A DNA stretch of 64,000 nt from Phoronis australis (GCA_002633005.1 NMRA01000041.1:625294-689293), one strand, 5' to 3'. Shown: positions 33,201 through 42,155, counted from the first letter of the stretch. Notes: generated from the sequence alone by a model not told the origin. Program-made: numbers and translations.

Positions 33201-34250
33201 AAACCCAAAGAAGGAAGTGTTAAAAATGCAACGTCACAATCAAAAGCTTTTTCGAACTCAATTAATGTTATCAAACCTGGGATGCTTTTTTCTTCGGAAA
33301 ATGCGAGCAGGTTATACTTATTTTACTAGCAGTCTCTCTTACAAATCGTCCACACAAAAAACTCAGGTAAGTATGCATGGAGCAGTGACTATGTATGAAC
33401 CATGGGCCAGTATACATGAACTAGGGGTCAGTAGGCATAGTTGAACCGACTAGGGCCGGATCAGAATGAATGATTTAGTTGTCAATACAGACATGAAACA
33501 TGCAGGTGTCAGTAAGCATGACCCAGGAGTCAGTATACATGCATGAACAGGGGTGAAGAGGAAGTCTATTTCACGACTAGCAACCCCAGCTTTTCCAAAT
33601 TCCAGGAAACCCCGGCAACGGATTTTGTTCCTTCTATGCAAGTAGTTTTGTTTACATGGAGTTATGTTCACACAAATCAAGTGAACTTCAAATCACGGTT
33701 CATGGAATGGAAACGATCAATTTTGGCTTAGCAGATGGCCATCAAAATGCCGCATCACAGATGACGAAAAAAATAAGCCCCTTACTCATTGGCAAACGGC
33801 AAACTTACCGCTGAGGAATCCTGACAATGAAGGGGACATTGATCTATCAATCGCAAATAATTATCACAGGAGATCAGGCTGATATATACGTTACCTAGAT
33901 AATATCGCCAAAGCGACCCTACAACGGGCAACGCTTTAGGTCCTGGCATCAAATGGAAAGGTTTAGGCATCTTGATATTTCTGGGTGAACGAGTGAATCT
34001 CTCGCTGCGAATACTCAGAGCAACGCTTAAGTCAATCAACCACCAGTGTTAAGGTGGCCAGCTGCCTTTACATAAGCTTGAGGACACTCATGGTGTAAAG
34101 ACCCGAGAGTCTTTGTAGTTCCCAGACAGAAAGGTGAATGTTTACAAAGACCCTTTTGTATTGGTAAAAAATATAGCCCTGGAATGCCAGCTCCCCCACG
34201 TGACTTATTGTTAGAGCTTTCGACCCGAAACTAATCGCGAGAGTTTGCAT
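21034..34250 (-). CDS. CYP-B: mitochondrial-clan cytochrome P450
   Basis: The nine-exon model on the - strand is 34250-34222, 34025-33895, 31708-31483, 30211-30021, 28898-28703, 28512-28365, 25060-24894, 22046-21965, 21243-21034, in phase throughout (460 codons). It has an Arg/Ser-rich presequence, the PGPKALP proline-rich hinge, NGEEW, I-helix AGIDS, K-helix ESFR, PERW and FGYGSRMCIGRRFAEQE. It should be an inner-membrane mitochondrial monooxygenase fed by ferredoxin; substrate unknown. The C-terminal exon (about 35 residues) was not found downstream, where LINE and satellite sequence lies. The first donor is altered (see exon 1). A DIRS-like element and another 2-kb insertion interrupt its introns. 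It is likely functional only if a last exon exists. Confidence 0.87.
21370..21839. mobile_element. Foldback element with 80-bp arms and a 21-bp tandem core
   Basis: The arms (gcgttgaaatgtgcttaatc and gattaagcacatttcagca, extending through ttcttaaac..gctctgctctta) are complementary over about 80 bp. The interior carries four copies of agtaaaagtacgcgttgaata at 21686-21770. It lies in the CYP-B intron between the heme exon and exon 8. In the A copy only the right half survives (41990-42155). Confidence 0.75.
21965..22046 (-). CDS. CYP-B exon 8
   Basis: The acceptor is aacttccag and the donor GGG|GTAAAT. It encodes FPILGGTARILDKDMEICGY and ends NVPKG, beta-1 sheet sequence after the K helix. It is 82 bp, identical in length and phase to CYP-1 and CYP-A. 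Confidence 0.92.
22745..23926 (+). pseudogene. DIRS-type reverse transcriptase/RNase H, broken
   Basis: One + frame contains the RT blocks FRLIHNL, SVNSHIPPEF, VPVHPDDYHLLGL, FYYDRCLLFGCASSF and the catalytic YLDD (HYLDDLFFVG). LQSFIGLLNFACSVIVPGR follows, then an RNase H start LYSDAAGSNEGFAVT and ITFKELLPIVIALELWG. The order and wording match DIRS-group (tyrosine-recombinase) retroelements. TGA codons interrupt the frame at 22946-22948 and 23798-23800, and the upstream part (SPVALIPKS near 22885) is in another frame. The copy is dead; the recombinase region would fall in or beyond the N gap. Confidence 0.8.
23927..24432. other. Assembly gap (506 N)
   Basis: A run of N inside the DIRS-like element. 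Any open frames drawn across it are meaningless. Confidence 0.99.
24894..25060 (-). CDS. CYP-B exon 7, helices J-K with ExxR
   Basis: The acceptor is tcaattttcag and the donor AG|GTAATG. It encodes TASALSFMFYNLARFPEKQ and ends LKACLKESFR, the ExxR motif. It is 167 bp. It differs from CYP-A at a handful of residues (T/S/A at position 2 and RTELN versus RSEIN). Confidence 0.93.
25875..28045. repeat. 2.1-kb insertion present only in the B copy
   Basis: Around 43870-43935 the A copy passes directly from the region like B 25860 to the region like B 28050 (gtagttggaagtatacagaa). The inserted stretch begins with two tandem units of about 405 bp (landmark tcaggtcatttagtgcaacc at 25977 and 26382, with gtcaacagttagacaact in each). 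It also contains a CAGGGGCGG-type element (27155-27292). The rest (26700-27150, 27300-28045) shows no recognised gene. The precise edges are uncertain. Confidence 0.6.
27155..27292. mobile_element. Short CAGGGGC..ATCCGCCACTG element
   Basis: Ends are CAGGGGCAGCTCC and ATCCGCCACTG, flanked by CAACA and CAACG (a 5-bp duplication with one change). The body matches 6174-6319. A single n at 27187 lies inside. Confidence 0.75.
28365..28512 (-). CDS. CYP-B exon 6, I-helix
   Basis: The acceptor is ttgctgaggcag and the donor TCG|GTAGGC. It encodes FTKSRIQETLARQ, then EEDFLQRLLKLDLSLEDA and LLELFTAGIDS with the I-helix AGIDS. It is 148 bp, one codon shorter than in CYP-1, with phase 2 in and 0 out. 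Confidence 0.9.
28703..28898 (-). CDS. CYP-B exon 5
   Basis: The acceptor is aactgtttcag and the donor AC|GTAAGT. It encodes FGAVCYNERLGLLQ through YEVPLHRYFNTKSYKQIIKG. FGAV...ERLGLL is the mitochondrial-clan signature. It is 196 bp, phases 1 in and 2 out, the same as CYP-A. Confidence 0.92.
29229..29434. mobile_element. CATG-family element (206 bp), only in the B copy
   Basis: Ends are CATGCGCGCACCC and GGGTGCGTTCATG. Flanks are ATTTT and ACTTT. The A copy at about 45078-45100 has the uninterrupted sequence gcagttgagctttatg, so the insertion postdates the duplication. Family blocks ggtccgcctcagagaaacaa and the ccactaaaaaggc segment are present. Confidence 0.85.
29640..29960. repeat. Imperfect palindrome (GGTGATTGG arms), B copy
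   Basis: catggtgattggcttct and tggcctagttcaac on the left pair with gtaggccaatatgacagc and ggaagccatcaccaaaggtg on the right, around a centre near 29735-29760. Further half-arms (gattggaaccctgg, ccagggttacaatc) extend the fold. The matching A-copy structure is at 45305-45530, so it predates the duplication. Confidence 0.65.
30021..30211 (-). CDS. CYP-B exon 4, helix C region
   Basis: The acceptor is tgcgttgtag and the donor G|GTGAGT. It encodes NGEEWYKRRQSVHQLMM, then NKVADDFIDLVREVR and VYLQLVKYTAEG. It is 191 bp, phases 2 in and 1 out, as in CYP-1. Confidence 0.92.
31483..31708 (-). CDS. CYP-B exon 3
   Basis: The acceptor is ctttattctag and the donor CT|GTAAGC. It encodes FTLPQHHLARQHDFNKYGRI, then YKETLGPQTLVHILDPKDM and FRNEGKYPQRPSLPILD. 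The KYG.I..E..G and EGKYP.RP motifs are standard for mitochondrial P450 N-terminal domains. The acceptor was fixed by phase: an earlier cag would bring in a stop. It is 226 bp, identical in length to CYP-A. Confidence 0.92.
31760..33890 (-). other. CYP-B intron 2 with old LINE debris and a short tandem repeat
   Basis: Homologous to A 48600-51620. It contains a decayed LINE RT piece (32946-33280) and copies of a roughly 24-bp unit related to gtatgcatggaccaggggtc at 33365-33545, which is expanded in A at 50990-51330. No exon was seen. Confidence 0.6.
32946..33280 (-). pseudogene. LINE reverse transcriptase fragment
   Basis: - strand pieces include ITLIEFEKAFDCD (like the LVDFEKAFD RT block) and FYLEKLKNIFTKNGN (like the thumb-region KLEKLKNIL motif of L1-type RTs), with the catalytic block and much else lost. 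A more decayed twin is in the A copy near 49890-50130. Assignment to an L1/Tx1-like element is tentative. Confidence 0.5.
33895..34025 (-). CDS. CYP-B exon 2, presequence end and proline-rich hinge
   Basis: The donor is G|GTAACG. The acceptor is inferred at cttaag|C from conservation of AG with the A copy and from phase. It encodes ALSIRSERFTRSPRN (basic, Ser-rich), then MPKPFHLMPGPKALP and VVGSLWRYYL. PGPKALPVVG is the hinge after the cleaved mitochondrial presequence. The only ATG inside the exon falls after the presequence, so the true start should be in an upstream exon. It is 131 bp, the same as CYP-A. Confidence 0.8.
34222..34250 (-). CDS. CYP-B candidate exon 1 (start of mitochondrial presequence)
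   Basis: ATG at 34250-34248 begins MQTLAISFG. The same ATG and first seven codons are conserved in the A copy (51998). Joining to exon 2 is in phase and gives an uncharged-then-basic presequence of about 35 residues. The A copy has a good donor TC|GTAAGC here. In B the bases read TC|GAAAGC, so GT has become GA. The nearest in-phase alternative is GG|GTCGAA, three bases earlier. B is therefore either mis-spliced or uses the weaker site. Confidence 0.6.
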
Positions 34251-34386
34251 TGTGAATTTCCGGTTGCCTGCTCGGCTGAGTTTTGATAGTGTTGCAGTTA
34301 CTAAATCAAGCTTAATTTCATTGCTTCGTTATCATTTTGTCATTTTTGTCCATCAAGCGAGTCTCTTGAGGTACGGTTCTGGGCAG

Positions 34387-34733
34387 AGTATCAGCGAATG
34401 CCCAGCAAAATTGATCAACAAACCCGACAGGTCATTTTTTTTTACTATACCCAAGACCTGTGGCCCAGTTCGCTGTATTCCGGGAAAAGTCTGGCCTCTC
34501 GTATCCTTTCAGCCATAGTTTTTTTAAACCACTTACGACAGCCAATCAAACTACATGCCAGGAGTTATTCAACAAGAAATTTTGGTTGTTATAATCATGT
34601 TACATGCGCGCACCCAGCCTTAATATGGGGGGGGGCTCGAATATCTGATGATGCGGACCTTTCACTACCAAAAAAGCGGAACGGGACCAAAAAAAAGAGA
34701 GAAACGGGGTATCACGTTCAGATCCGTGAATTG
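34387..34733. repeat. Near-identical direct duplicate of 34735-35080
   Basis: tcagcgaatgcccagcaaaa through gatccgtgaattg occurs twice in a row, differing only by isolated changes (for example catgccagg versus catggcagg) and poly-T length. A single n at 34734 sits exactly at the join. The first unit cuts a CATG-family element in half. Two overlapping contigs or haplotypes joined end to end explain this best. Confidence 0.85.
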
Positions 34734-34947
34734 NTCAGCGAATGCCCAGCAAAATTGATCAACAAACCCGACAGGTCATTTTTTTTTTACTATACCCAAG
34801 ACCTGTGGCCCAGTTCGCTGTATTCCGGGAAAAGTCTGGCCTCTCGTATCCTTTCAGCCATAGTTTTTTTAAACCACTTACGACAGCCAATCAAACTACA
34901 TGGCAGGAGTTATTCAACAAGAAATTTTGGTTGTTATAATCATGTTA

Positions 34948-35223
34948 CATGCGCGCACCCAGCCTTAATATGGGGGGGGGGCTCGAATATCTGATGATGC
35001 GGACCTTTCACTACCAAAAAAGCGGAACGGGACCAAAAAAAAGAGAGAAACGGGGTATCACGTTCAGATCCGTGAATTGTGTGTTGCGCCTTTTTAGTGA
35101 ATAAAGGATTTTTGTCTCGTTTTCCCCGGGCTGTTTCTTTCTCTGAGGCGGACCTTTTTTCCCACTTCGCGAAATGGGGGGGGGGGGGGGGTTGGTCGAA
35201 TGAGTCCCCTGGGTGCACACGTG
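34948..35223. mobile_element. CATG-family element (276 bp), only in the B copy
   Basis: Ends are CATGCGCGCACCCAG (after TGTTA) and CTGGGTGCACACGTG (before TGTTA), a perfect 5-bp duplication. The A copy around 52245-52275 has the unoccupied site ataatcatcggttacagtat. The interior has the conserved ctgaggcggacctttttt block and long G runs. Confidence 0.85.
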
Positions 35224-35319
35224 TGTTACAGTATTTTACTAGACATTTGGATTCTGTTTTTTGCAATAATATTATATATGAAAAGCAGAAGTATGAATGG
35301 TACCACATTCTAAAATATT

Positions 35320-37110
35320 TGTCTTGACAGTGAACAAATCTTTTTAGAATTAAAAAACATTTTATAAATCGAGTTCTATAAGCTTTCTACTTTCAGAAAA
35401 TGTGAAGTTTGGCGGGGTTAAAACCTCATATAGTTTTTCAGTTATTTAGCTAAATGCACAAACTATCAATAAGGTCCTACTGTACATGACGAATACGCCC
35501 AAATCTTCGGCTGATAGCGCAGGGTGGCGCCATCTGTTATTTGCTGGGGAAACAGAACATGCAGATTTTCATGAGTCCCATTTTCAGACCGTATTAAAAC
35601 TAACCTAACATGATCTCGACTTAGATCCCACATGAGACAGGCCTACAGTCGTAGCTGCCAATCACAGCAACCCGAGGTCTGCCAAACAATTTACTTTTGA
35701 ATTGACGAATGAGGTTGATTCTGACTGAGATTCTGTCATACTTGGGACCAACTAACAGTACATTATTGCTGGAGACCAGACTAAGACTAAAAGCTTTACA
35801 GCGCCACAAATAGGCTGGTTTCCAGAGCAAATGCTTGACAGAGCACTGCTTCTTACATTCAATTATATTAGCCATTTTTGCTTTCAGCACATAAAACTAG
35901 TGACAATAATGAACTGCCACTTCTAACCTTAGCAATAACACAAAAGTCGAGAATATGTTTACATCAATTCATGGTCTACATCCAAAGTTTTCACATAAAG
36001 TTGTTTTCAAAACTGAGACTAAATATATTCAATAACAAAAACTTTAATTGAAAATACAATCAAACAAAAAATAAAATGTCATCTGCATTGGCTCCTTAGG
36101 GCTCAGAGTTGAAACCTAGTGAATGGCAATCACAGAAAACTAATGCTATGTATAAGCAAAAAGGATTTATAGAATTTGAGAACAACATACCGTAAGCTGC
36201 TTAAACAATGCCTGAGATTAATGTCACACTGTCGCCAAAACTACACCGATGGTAAAATCATGCCAGCCTTTTCACAAATCTGCATACAACTGCAATCCCC
36301 AACTTGTCCTCTACTTCAGTACAGAGAGCAGGAGATATGCAATAATACCTTTGACATCATTACGTGACACTGCCTTTCTTTAAACAGAGTTCCTGGAGCC
36401 AACGCGCCATCTGAAAAACCTTAACTGATAGAGTAAGCACATTTACTTTCAACTCAAGGTTTACTTCGGGCCCCACATATTTATGTGAGGGCCTTAGGGG
36501 GCATAAAAATCTAAAGCTCCATTTCTGGATTTCGAGCGGACATTTACCAAAGTTATTCTTGGTTTACTAGTTCTGGCCTTGAAAACAAGGTCAAAATCCC
36601 AAAATTACGTAGGTGTTTAAAATGCTCCACCTACATCTTGGCGAAATATACGAACAAGTAGCATTTATGATCGACATATGTCCCGAACTGAATAAAGATA
36701 AATGATACGTGCGTCGCAAGCTCGTTACCAGAGATGAAAAGGAGACAGAGGTAGGCGATATAAGGTCATTTATTATGACTAATACAATTACAATATAATG
36801 AATACAGGTAAATAACGTGTAATTGGTAATCTCTGGTAAGATGGGCAATAAAAAGCGCCGGTCACGTGGAAGTACGAGAGAATGACGAAAACTGGGAGGA
36901 AGAGGGTGGGAAAATTGAATGAGTTTTGACGTACGACAATGTGGCCGGAACAAGGTGAACTGAAAGAGAGGTTACAATAACAAAGAAAAACGCCCCTAAA
37001 GACACGTGACAATCGTCAGCCTATAAGAGCCAAGAGCTGACCAAACTCGAGGCACGTGATAACAGCAGACCACTGCGAAGGCTGGGAGACGACGTGTACC
37101 AAACCATACT
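35320..37110. other. Duplicated upstream flank of CYP-B
   Basis: Noncoding sequence matching 52340-53100 and 58400-59410 in the A copy, where a hAT remnant and a large tandem array interrupt it. It may contain the CYP-B promoter, but I see no convincing core element. Short - strand frames (35621-35890, 36591-37012) resemble no family. Confidence 0.5.
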
Positions 37111-37249
37111 ATTTAAAACAAATGTACCTTCAATAAGCTGGAATCATCCAAATGTTTATTAATGACTACATCAGTACATGTCTTGACACTACTGCAGCTG
37201 AATAGCTGATGGTATTTTGACAGTTTCTTTTTGGTGGTAATGATGATAT

Positions 37250-37510
37250 GGAGACGTGTAAATATAGCCAGTTCAGAACAATAACTGACATTAATCCTGC
37301 GACACAACAGTAACAACTTCATGTACAATAAATGACAATAATCATGTGGCAATGCAATAATAACCTTATGTACAATAACTGACATTAATTCTGCAACAAG
37401 GCAATGGCAATGTTATATACAATAACCGACATGAATCCTGTGAAAAGGCAACAGCAGAAGCGACATTAATCATGTGGCAAGGCAATAACAACTTAATGTA
37501 CAATGGTGGC
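37250..37510. repeat. About 45-bp minisatellite, B copy
   Basis: Blocks of the type acaataactgacattaatc followed by ctgtgacaaggcaatgacaa and ctttatgt recur about six times. The same array is in the A copy at 59590-59925, so the repeat predates the duplication. Confidence 0.8.
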
Positions 37511-37624
37511 ACTGAACAGTTTGCACTACAAAAATATTAAAATCTAGGGGTAGGCCAGGCTTGGGGGCATTTCTTAGTTTATGTTGTATCTAGGCTAATT
37601 GAATGTGGATATTTGCTGGGTAAA

Positions 37625-37825
37625 GTCAAATGTCACTTCTTTTCAAGCGAGTGAAGAAATCATTTTTAACGTGAGTAAGGGATATCGTGACGTCAGTTTG
37701 ATGACGGTAGAAGCCGAAATTTATAGTATTTTTTCTATGCATTTGGAAAAACACATTTTATAACTTAATTGAACGACGTTTGTATGGAACCACATGTCGT
37801 CACATAGTAGTTCTACTATTAAAGG
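37625..37825 (+). repeat. Repeat shared with 16515-16715
   Basis: Same orientation and ends as the copy at 16515. It lies in the spacer between the two big duplicated segments, directly left of the long repeat at 37910. Confidence 0.7.
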
Positions 37826-37909
37826 AGCATGTCACCCAAAAAAACAACCTGATTTGTATCAATTTAGATCGAGTAGTTCTACCCGATAACGGCACGTACC
37901 ATTGCGTTA

Positions 37910-38775
37910 CCTGACACCCTGACGGCAGACGGAGGTGTTGAAATTATCCAATGACGTAATTGGTTTCACACGCAGACTGTTCAGCAGTTCACCACACGGG
38001 TTACTGGTGTCAGCTTATCGCTTGGATTCACCGTTTAACAGCAATAAATCATCAAACTTCGATTTAAAACCCTTAAAAATACACCGAGTTCTTATAAAAA
38101 CGTGTTGTTTTATTTCGCTGTTACGGATTTATTGGTATTTGGACACATCGTAGCCTACGAAGTTCGGCAGGCCAATAAGGTCCGTAGCAGGAGTTTGGGG
38201 TCTGTTCGGAGAAAAATTCGAAGTATTTTTGGGTGAGATACAGACATGAGAACCTAGATCTGTGTTGTTTAGACTTGTGATTTTTTGAGTTCTAAACACA
38301 CAAAACGCTTGTTAATCCTGACCAGTGGCTCAGAGCCCAATCAGGCCCGCCGCGGCCGGACTGACTCGTAATTCCGGCCAGCGGCTCGGACGCCAATCAG
38401 GCCCGTCGCGGCCGGACTGAAGACATCACGAACGTAAACCAGCCAAAGTTGGGAACTAAACTTTAAGTCAAGAAAATATTGTACTAGTGAGCCAAAGAAG
38501 TAATGTGCACGTGATTATGTTGGTGAATTAGACACAAAACTGCAAATATACGTACTCGTTGCGGGCCGTGAATTCAGGTTCCGCTTTGGCCACAGAACCG
38601 TCAGGGCAGAAATTGTACATCGACAATCATTATTTGAATAATGTAAATTTAAATAAAGATTCCCCTAACAGCTGGCCGTGGGATAAAATATCGAGTTGTT
38701 TAGCAACAGTTTCGGTCAGCAAACACTGAATTAGCATGCGCTCACACAGCCTCGGTGAGTTCTATTGCACCTAAA
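37910..38775 (+). repeat. Unclassified interspersed repeat, copy 2
   Basis: Reverse-complement match to 12180-12945, including cacctccgtctgccgtcagg in opposite orientation, gtgttgttttatttcgctgt and aaataaagattcccctaaca. It contains a local duplication of a GC-rich block (cggctcgg..ccaatcaggcccg at 38325 and 38385). No protein is seen. Confidence 0.7.
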
Positions 38776-39661
38776 GCCGGTGCGGGTAGGGGGCAGTGTT
38801 AGTCGGACTCGTCTGAAAGTCATCGTCTTCCGTTGTTAACTTCATATAAACACATTTGCTACATTTAATAAAGATCCTGTAGAATTTTGAAGCAGTATTT
38901 GATCTAGATTTGAATTTACCAAGACTTGACAACAAAGATAGACGATAGTGTGCAACTACTACAATCCCACGACTGACCAGCGCTGATGACGATGACGCAA
39001 CAAACGGCCCGTTCTTAGTGGTTTCTTTCTGCATCCAGTCGATTTCTGACTGGACGAAAGGAAGTAAACACTGGACACTCACAGCGCANAACACATGCGA
39101 ATGTAAAAATTATGTGGACCTCGCCACCATTGGAAGGAGTGTCTGAGACACCAAAAGTGCAACACTGGCACGATGTAGGGTATAGTGAAAACGCGCATTT
39201 TAAAATGTGTCGATTACTGATGGTGAAATCGACACATTTCGTTTCGCGACCAAAACCCGCGGAAACTTCCTAATCATGCCCGGAGAAACAAAAGACCGCA
39301 AACCTCAAATCTGTCCCGGCTCCGCTCCGCCTAAGAGAACGTACCCGTGCGCCTCCTGTCTTCAACTGGCCAGTACGGACGTGAGCCCCCTGTCTTCCAC
39401 TGGCCAGGCTCCGACCCGACGGCTACCGTGATTCCGCGGTCCGGCGCCGATAGTCGTGCCATATATTCAAAAGTGAGTTTCAAGCTTACCCTGTACATAA
39501 ACGATACTAGATTTATTTTAAAAATGACGCTCTAAAAATCTTCAGATTCCACGTATATCGTCCAATTGTTGACTTGCAGGATATCAGTACTGGCTCAAGA
39601 CTCGAAATAAATTCCTCCATCGCAAGTCCAGCAGCTTTAAATCCTTGATCCTAGGCCCCTT

Positions 39662-39877
39662 TTAGCTTTGAATAACTGCACGTCCTTCTCTCAGGTTCTT
39701 CTTAAAGTAGATTTTACATGCAACTTCTTTTAAATGTTTCTTGTGCCTCATAAAGTCAGCCCTCGGGCTATTAATGGTCGTGAATTTTACAACGATTGGG
39801 CGCTTGTTGACCCCTATCTTGTTACTTCTTCCTAGACGATGGCTCCTACTTATGTCTGATTTTCCGACGGCTTGCAC
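39662..39877 (-). pseudogene. LINE ORF1-like fragment (A copy)
   Basis: The open - strand stretch encodes DISRSHRLGRSNK, then NKRPIVVKFTTIN and FMRHKKHLKEVACKIYF. It is the twin of B 19690-19890 and better preserved (SHRLGR...RPIVVKF). It belongs to an L1/Tx1-like LINE. The endonuclease part seen in B is absent because A-copy homology ends near 38880. Confidence 0.7.
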
Positions 39878-39998
39878 CGATCTTGTTAGACAAGGAGATT
39901 ACAATATCAACTGCATTTTCCTAATTTGATCCAGTCATCCTTTTCAAATTTAAGGGCTTGCAACTCACTGTCTTTTCTGAGTTTCACTAGCTAGAAAC

Positions 39999-40168
39999 CA
40001 TGAGCGCACCCGGGGGGGGGGGCAACCCCATTTGGCGAAGTGGGCAAAAAAGTCAGCATCAGAAAAACAAAAAGTCCGGTGCAGACGAAGGTGGTACCCC
40101 GTTTTTTTAGTCCTCTCGCTCTTTTGCCAGCAAAAGGCCCCTCATATTGAAGGCTGGGTGCTCGCATG
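39999..40168. mobile_element. CATG-family element (170 bp), only in the A copy
   Basis: Ends are CATGAGCGCACCCGG and CTGGGTGCTCGCATG, with a perfect 5-bp duplication GAAAC on both sides. The B copy at about 20055-20075 has the empty site ctagttagaaacatttat. It is inserted inside the old LINE. Confidence 0.88.
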
Positions 40169-40800
40169 GAAACACTTAATTTTTGCCTTTCTCTTCCAGT
40201 TTTTTATTGAAGCTCAAAAGATTTGTACGGGTATCAGTCGCCACCTCGTCAATTCGAACACATTCCTTTGTCATCCACTAGTACATCTTTCAAGACTTCC
40301 TTCAGTGACTTTGCTCAAATTTATCCAAGGGAGTGTCACCTTTTGTCAAAATGCATTCCAACGTTGGTTGTTTCACTAAAGGTACAACTCCTTATTCTCT
40401 AGAGTCTACTGAGCGTCGAGGAATTTCATATTTAGTTGACGGTCTGGCGTATTAAATAATTTCGATGTAGCTTCAACTGGTTCCCCTTCGTATACAAGTC
40501 GGAAGTTTTGGACAATCTGTGGTGAAAGAAATTTAGACAAATGTTATATCAGGTTAGCATTGTCAGCTTCAACAGTTAAAGATACATTTTGCCCCTGTTA
40601 GGCAGTCATTGGTGATTTTAACCGAAACGCTTTGGGGTTTAGAAACCTTTCAACGCCCATAAGACCTTGAATTATTGTGGAATGAGGTAGCAACTCAAGT
40701 CACATAGGTAATGCGTAAACGCGCAAATGGGGGGAGGGAGGGGGTGGACAACTCCTATGTACTGCGAAGCGTGCTTTTTTAATCGCAACATAATTTTGAN

Positions 40801-41884
40801 CGCCATATTGCTCTTGTTTTGCCCCGAGTCTTTGCTACACACGCTAAAACTTACTGGAGTTCTTATGGTGAATTTTACGCTTAAAACGTTAAAACAACTT
40901 AAGATATGGTAGATGGGTCGTGGAATAACTGTGAATAGACGAAGAAAATGTAACCTTGTTATGTTATGCGAAGCTGTGAACGGACTGAAATTGGAACTTA
41001 ACCCGCTCTAGGCCTGAATGGCGCAGGCATACAGGGGCGATAGTGTATCCCCATAAAAAGATATTCACTTCAAAATACAGCAAATAAAATCAAATGAAAC
41101 ATGCATATGTGCACATGAAGTTATAATTAACACATACCCAGCTGACTCTGGACACAATGTAGTCTACAAATAACTTGACCATATTCATGAAAACCTTGCG
41201 GTTCCCTCGAGTTTCTCTCACTAAAGAGCCGCCATTTTCAGGAAGTTACGTGAAATCACGCCTGTTGACGAACAAAATGTCCGAGGGACACAAATCTTAC
41301 AAATTTCACTTGATATTTTCTCATGCTATTTTGCAAGCGTCACGCGCCAGATCTCGCACTTCGCTCAGTCTCGCGCTAGCCTTTGCCTCATACTCACCTG
41401 ACTCAGTTGAAATACTTGATTGTGGTAATCGCGCGCGCGGACAAAGTTAACAGTAACCACAAAGTGGAGTTGGAATTCTTCGCCTAAGTCACCTGAATTC
41501 CCGTATATATGCTTCATCGAAGATATGTTTAGAAGCAGAAAGAGTCACTGAAGAAAACATGAGTAAGAGCCTTTTAGGTGCTAATTTTAGGTGTAGAATG
41601 TATTTTCGACGAGGCGGATTTCGCCTACAGCCCGTTTAAAATACACGGGACGAAATTAGTACAGAACGCGGTAGAACGTATTGTAGTGCGAATCTGAAGT
41701 TCATTTGCCATAACAGCAATGCTCTTGGTTATTTTTCGAACTAAACGGCTAAAAACTCGAAGACAATAACAGAATACACTCTGCTACCGTATTGGGCAAA
41801 TGACCAAACGACAAGCTTTTGCCCCACTTCCCGTGACGTCACAGTTAAGTGTCACATAATCTCGCGTTATTGTTATAAACTCGC
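40801..41884. other. A-copy segment that replaces the heme-exon region
   Basis: Left of the n at 40800 the sequence follows B to about 20715. Right of it, 1.08 kb has no match in B, and homology resumes at ttagttattcgtcgtgtcca (41893, B 21502). The segment has no P450 sequence. It includes a CpG-rich part (41330-41440) and a TGACGTCA site near 41833. The + strand frame at 41175-41450 is unassigned. Confidence 0.75.
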
Positions 41885-41989
41885 AAAAGGCCTATTAGTT
41901 ATTCGTCGTGTCCAATCAAAGGCAACTTTACATTCAGTACGTAACGGCGGCTTTTAAGAGCACGGGTGTGATTGAGCTATATGAACTGA

Positions 41990-42155
41990 TTAAAGGTAGG
42001 CGTTGATTAAGTAAAAGTACGGGGCACGCGTTGAATAAGAGCAGAACGATGATAGTTCAAAATCTGAAAGTACGAGTTGATTAACCAAACCTACACGTTG
42101 ATTAAGCAAACCCACGCGTTGATTAAGCAAATTTCAATGCGCAGAAAAGTACGCT
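41990..42155. repeat. Right half of the foldback element seen at 21370-21839
   Basis: attgagctatatgaactgat, the agtaaaagtacg..cgcgttgaataagagcag core and gttgattaagcaaatttcaa survive. The left arm is missing. This shows that the A copy once had the element and lost its left part along with the heme exon. Confidence 0.7.

Larger units (their letters stand above)
19200..37540. repeat. Segmental duplication, B copy (CYP-B)
   Basis: Sequence from about 19200 to 37540 matches 38880-59925 in the same orientation through exons, introns and flanks, broken by copy-specific insertions. Examples are 19201-19440 with 38880-39120, 28730-28900 with 44590-44760, 31480-31745 with 48300-48570, and 37100-37250 with 59410-59570. 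The shift at the left edge is about 19.7 kb. This explains why every CYP-B exon except the heme exon has a twin. Confidence 0.9.

Noticed and set aside
41175-41450. 91-codon + frame in the segment replacing the CYP-A heme exon
   Set aside because: No recognisable domain, low-complexity ARSRTSLSLALAF part, and no splice or homologue support.
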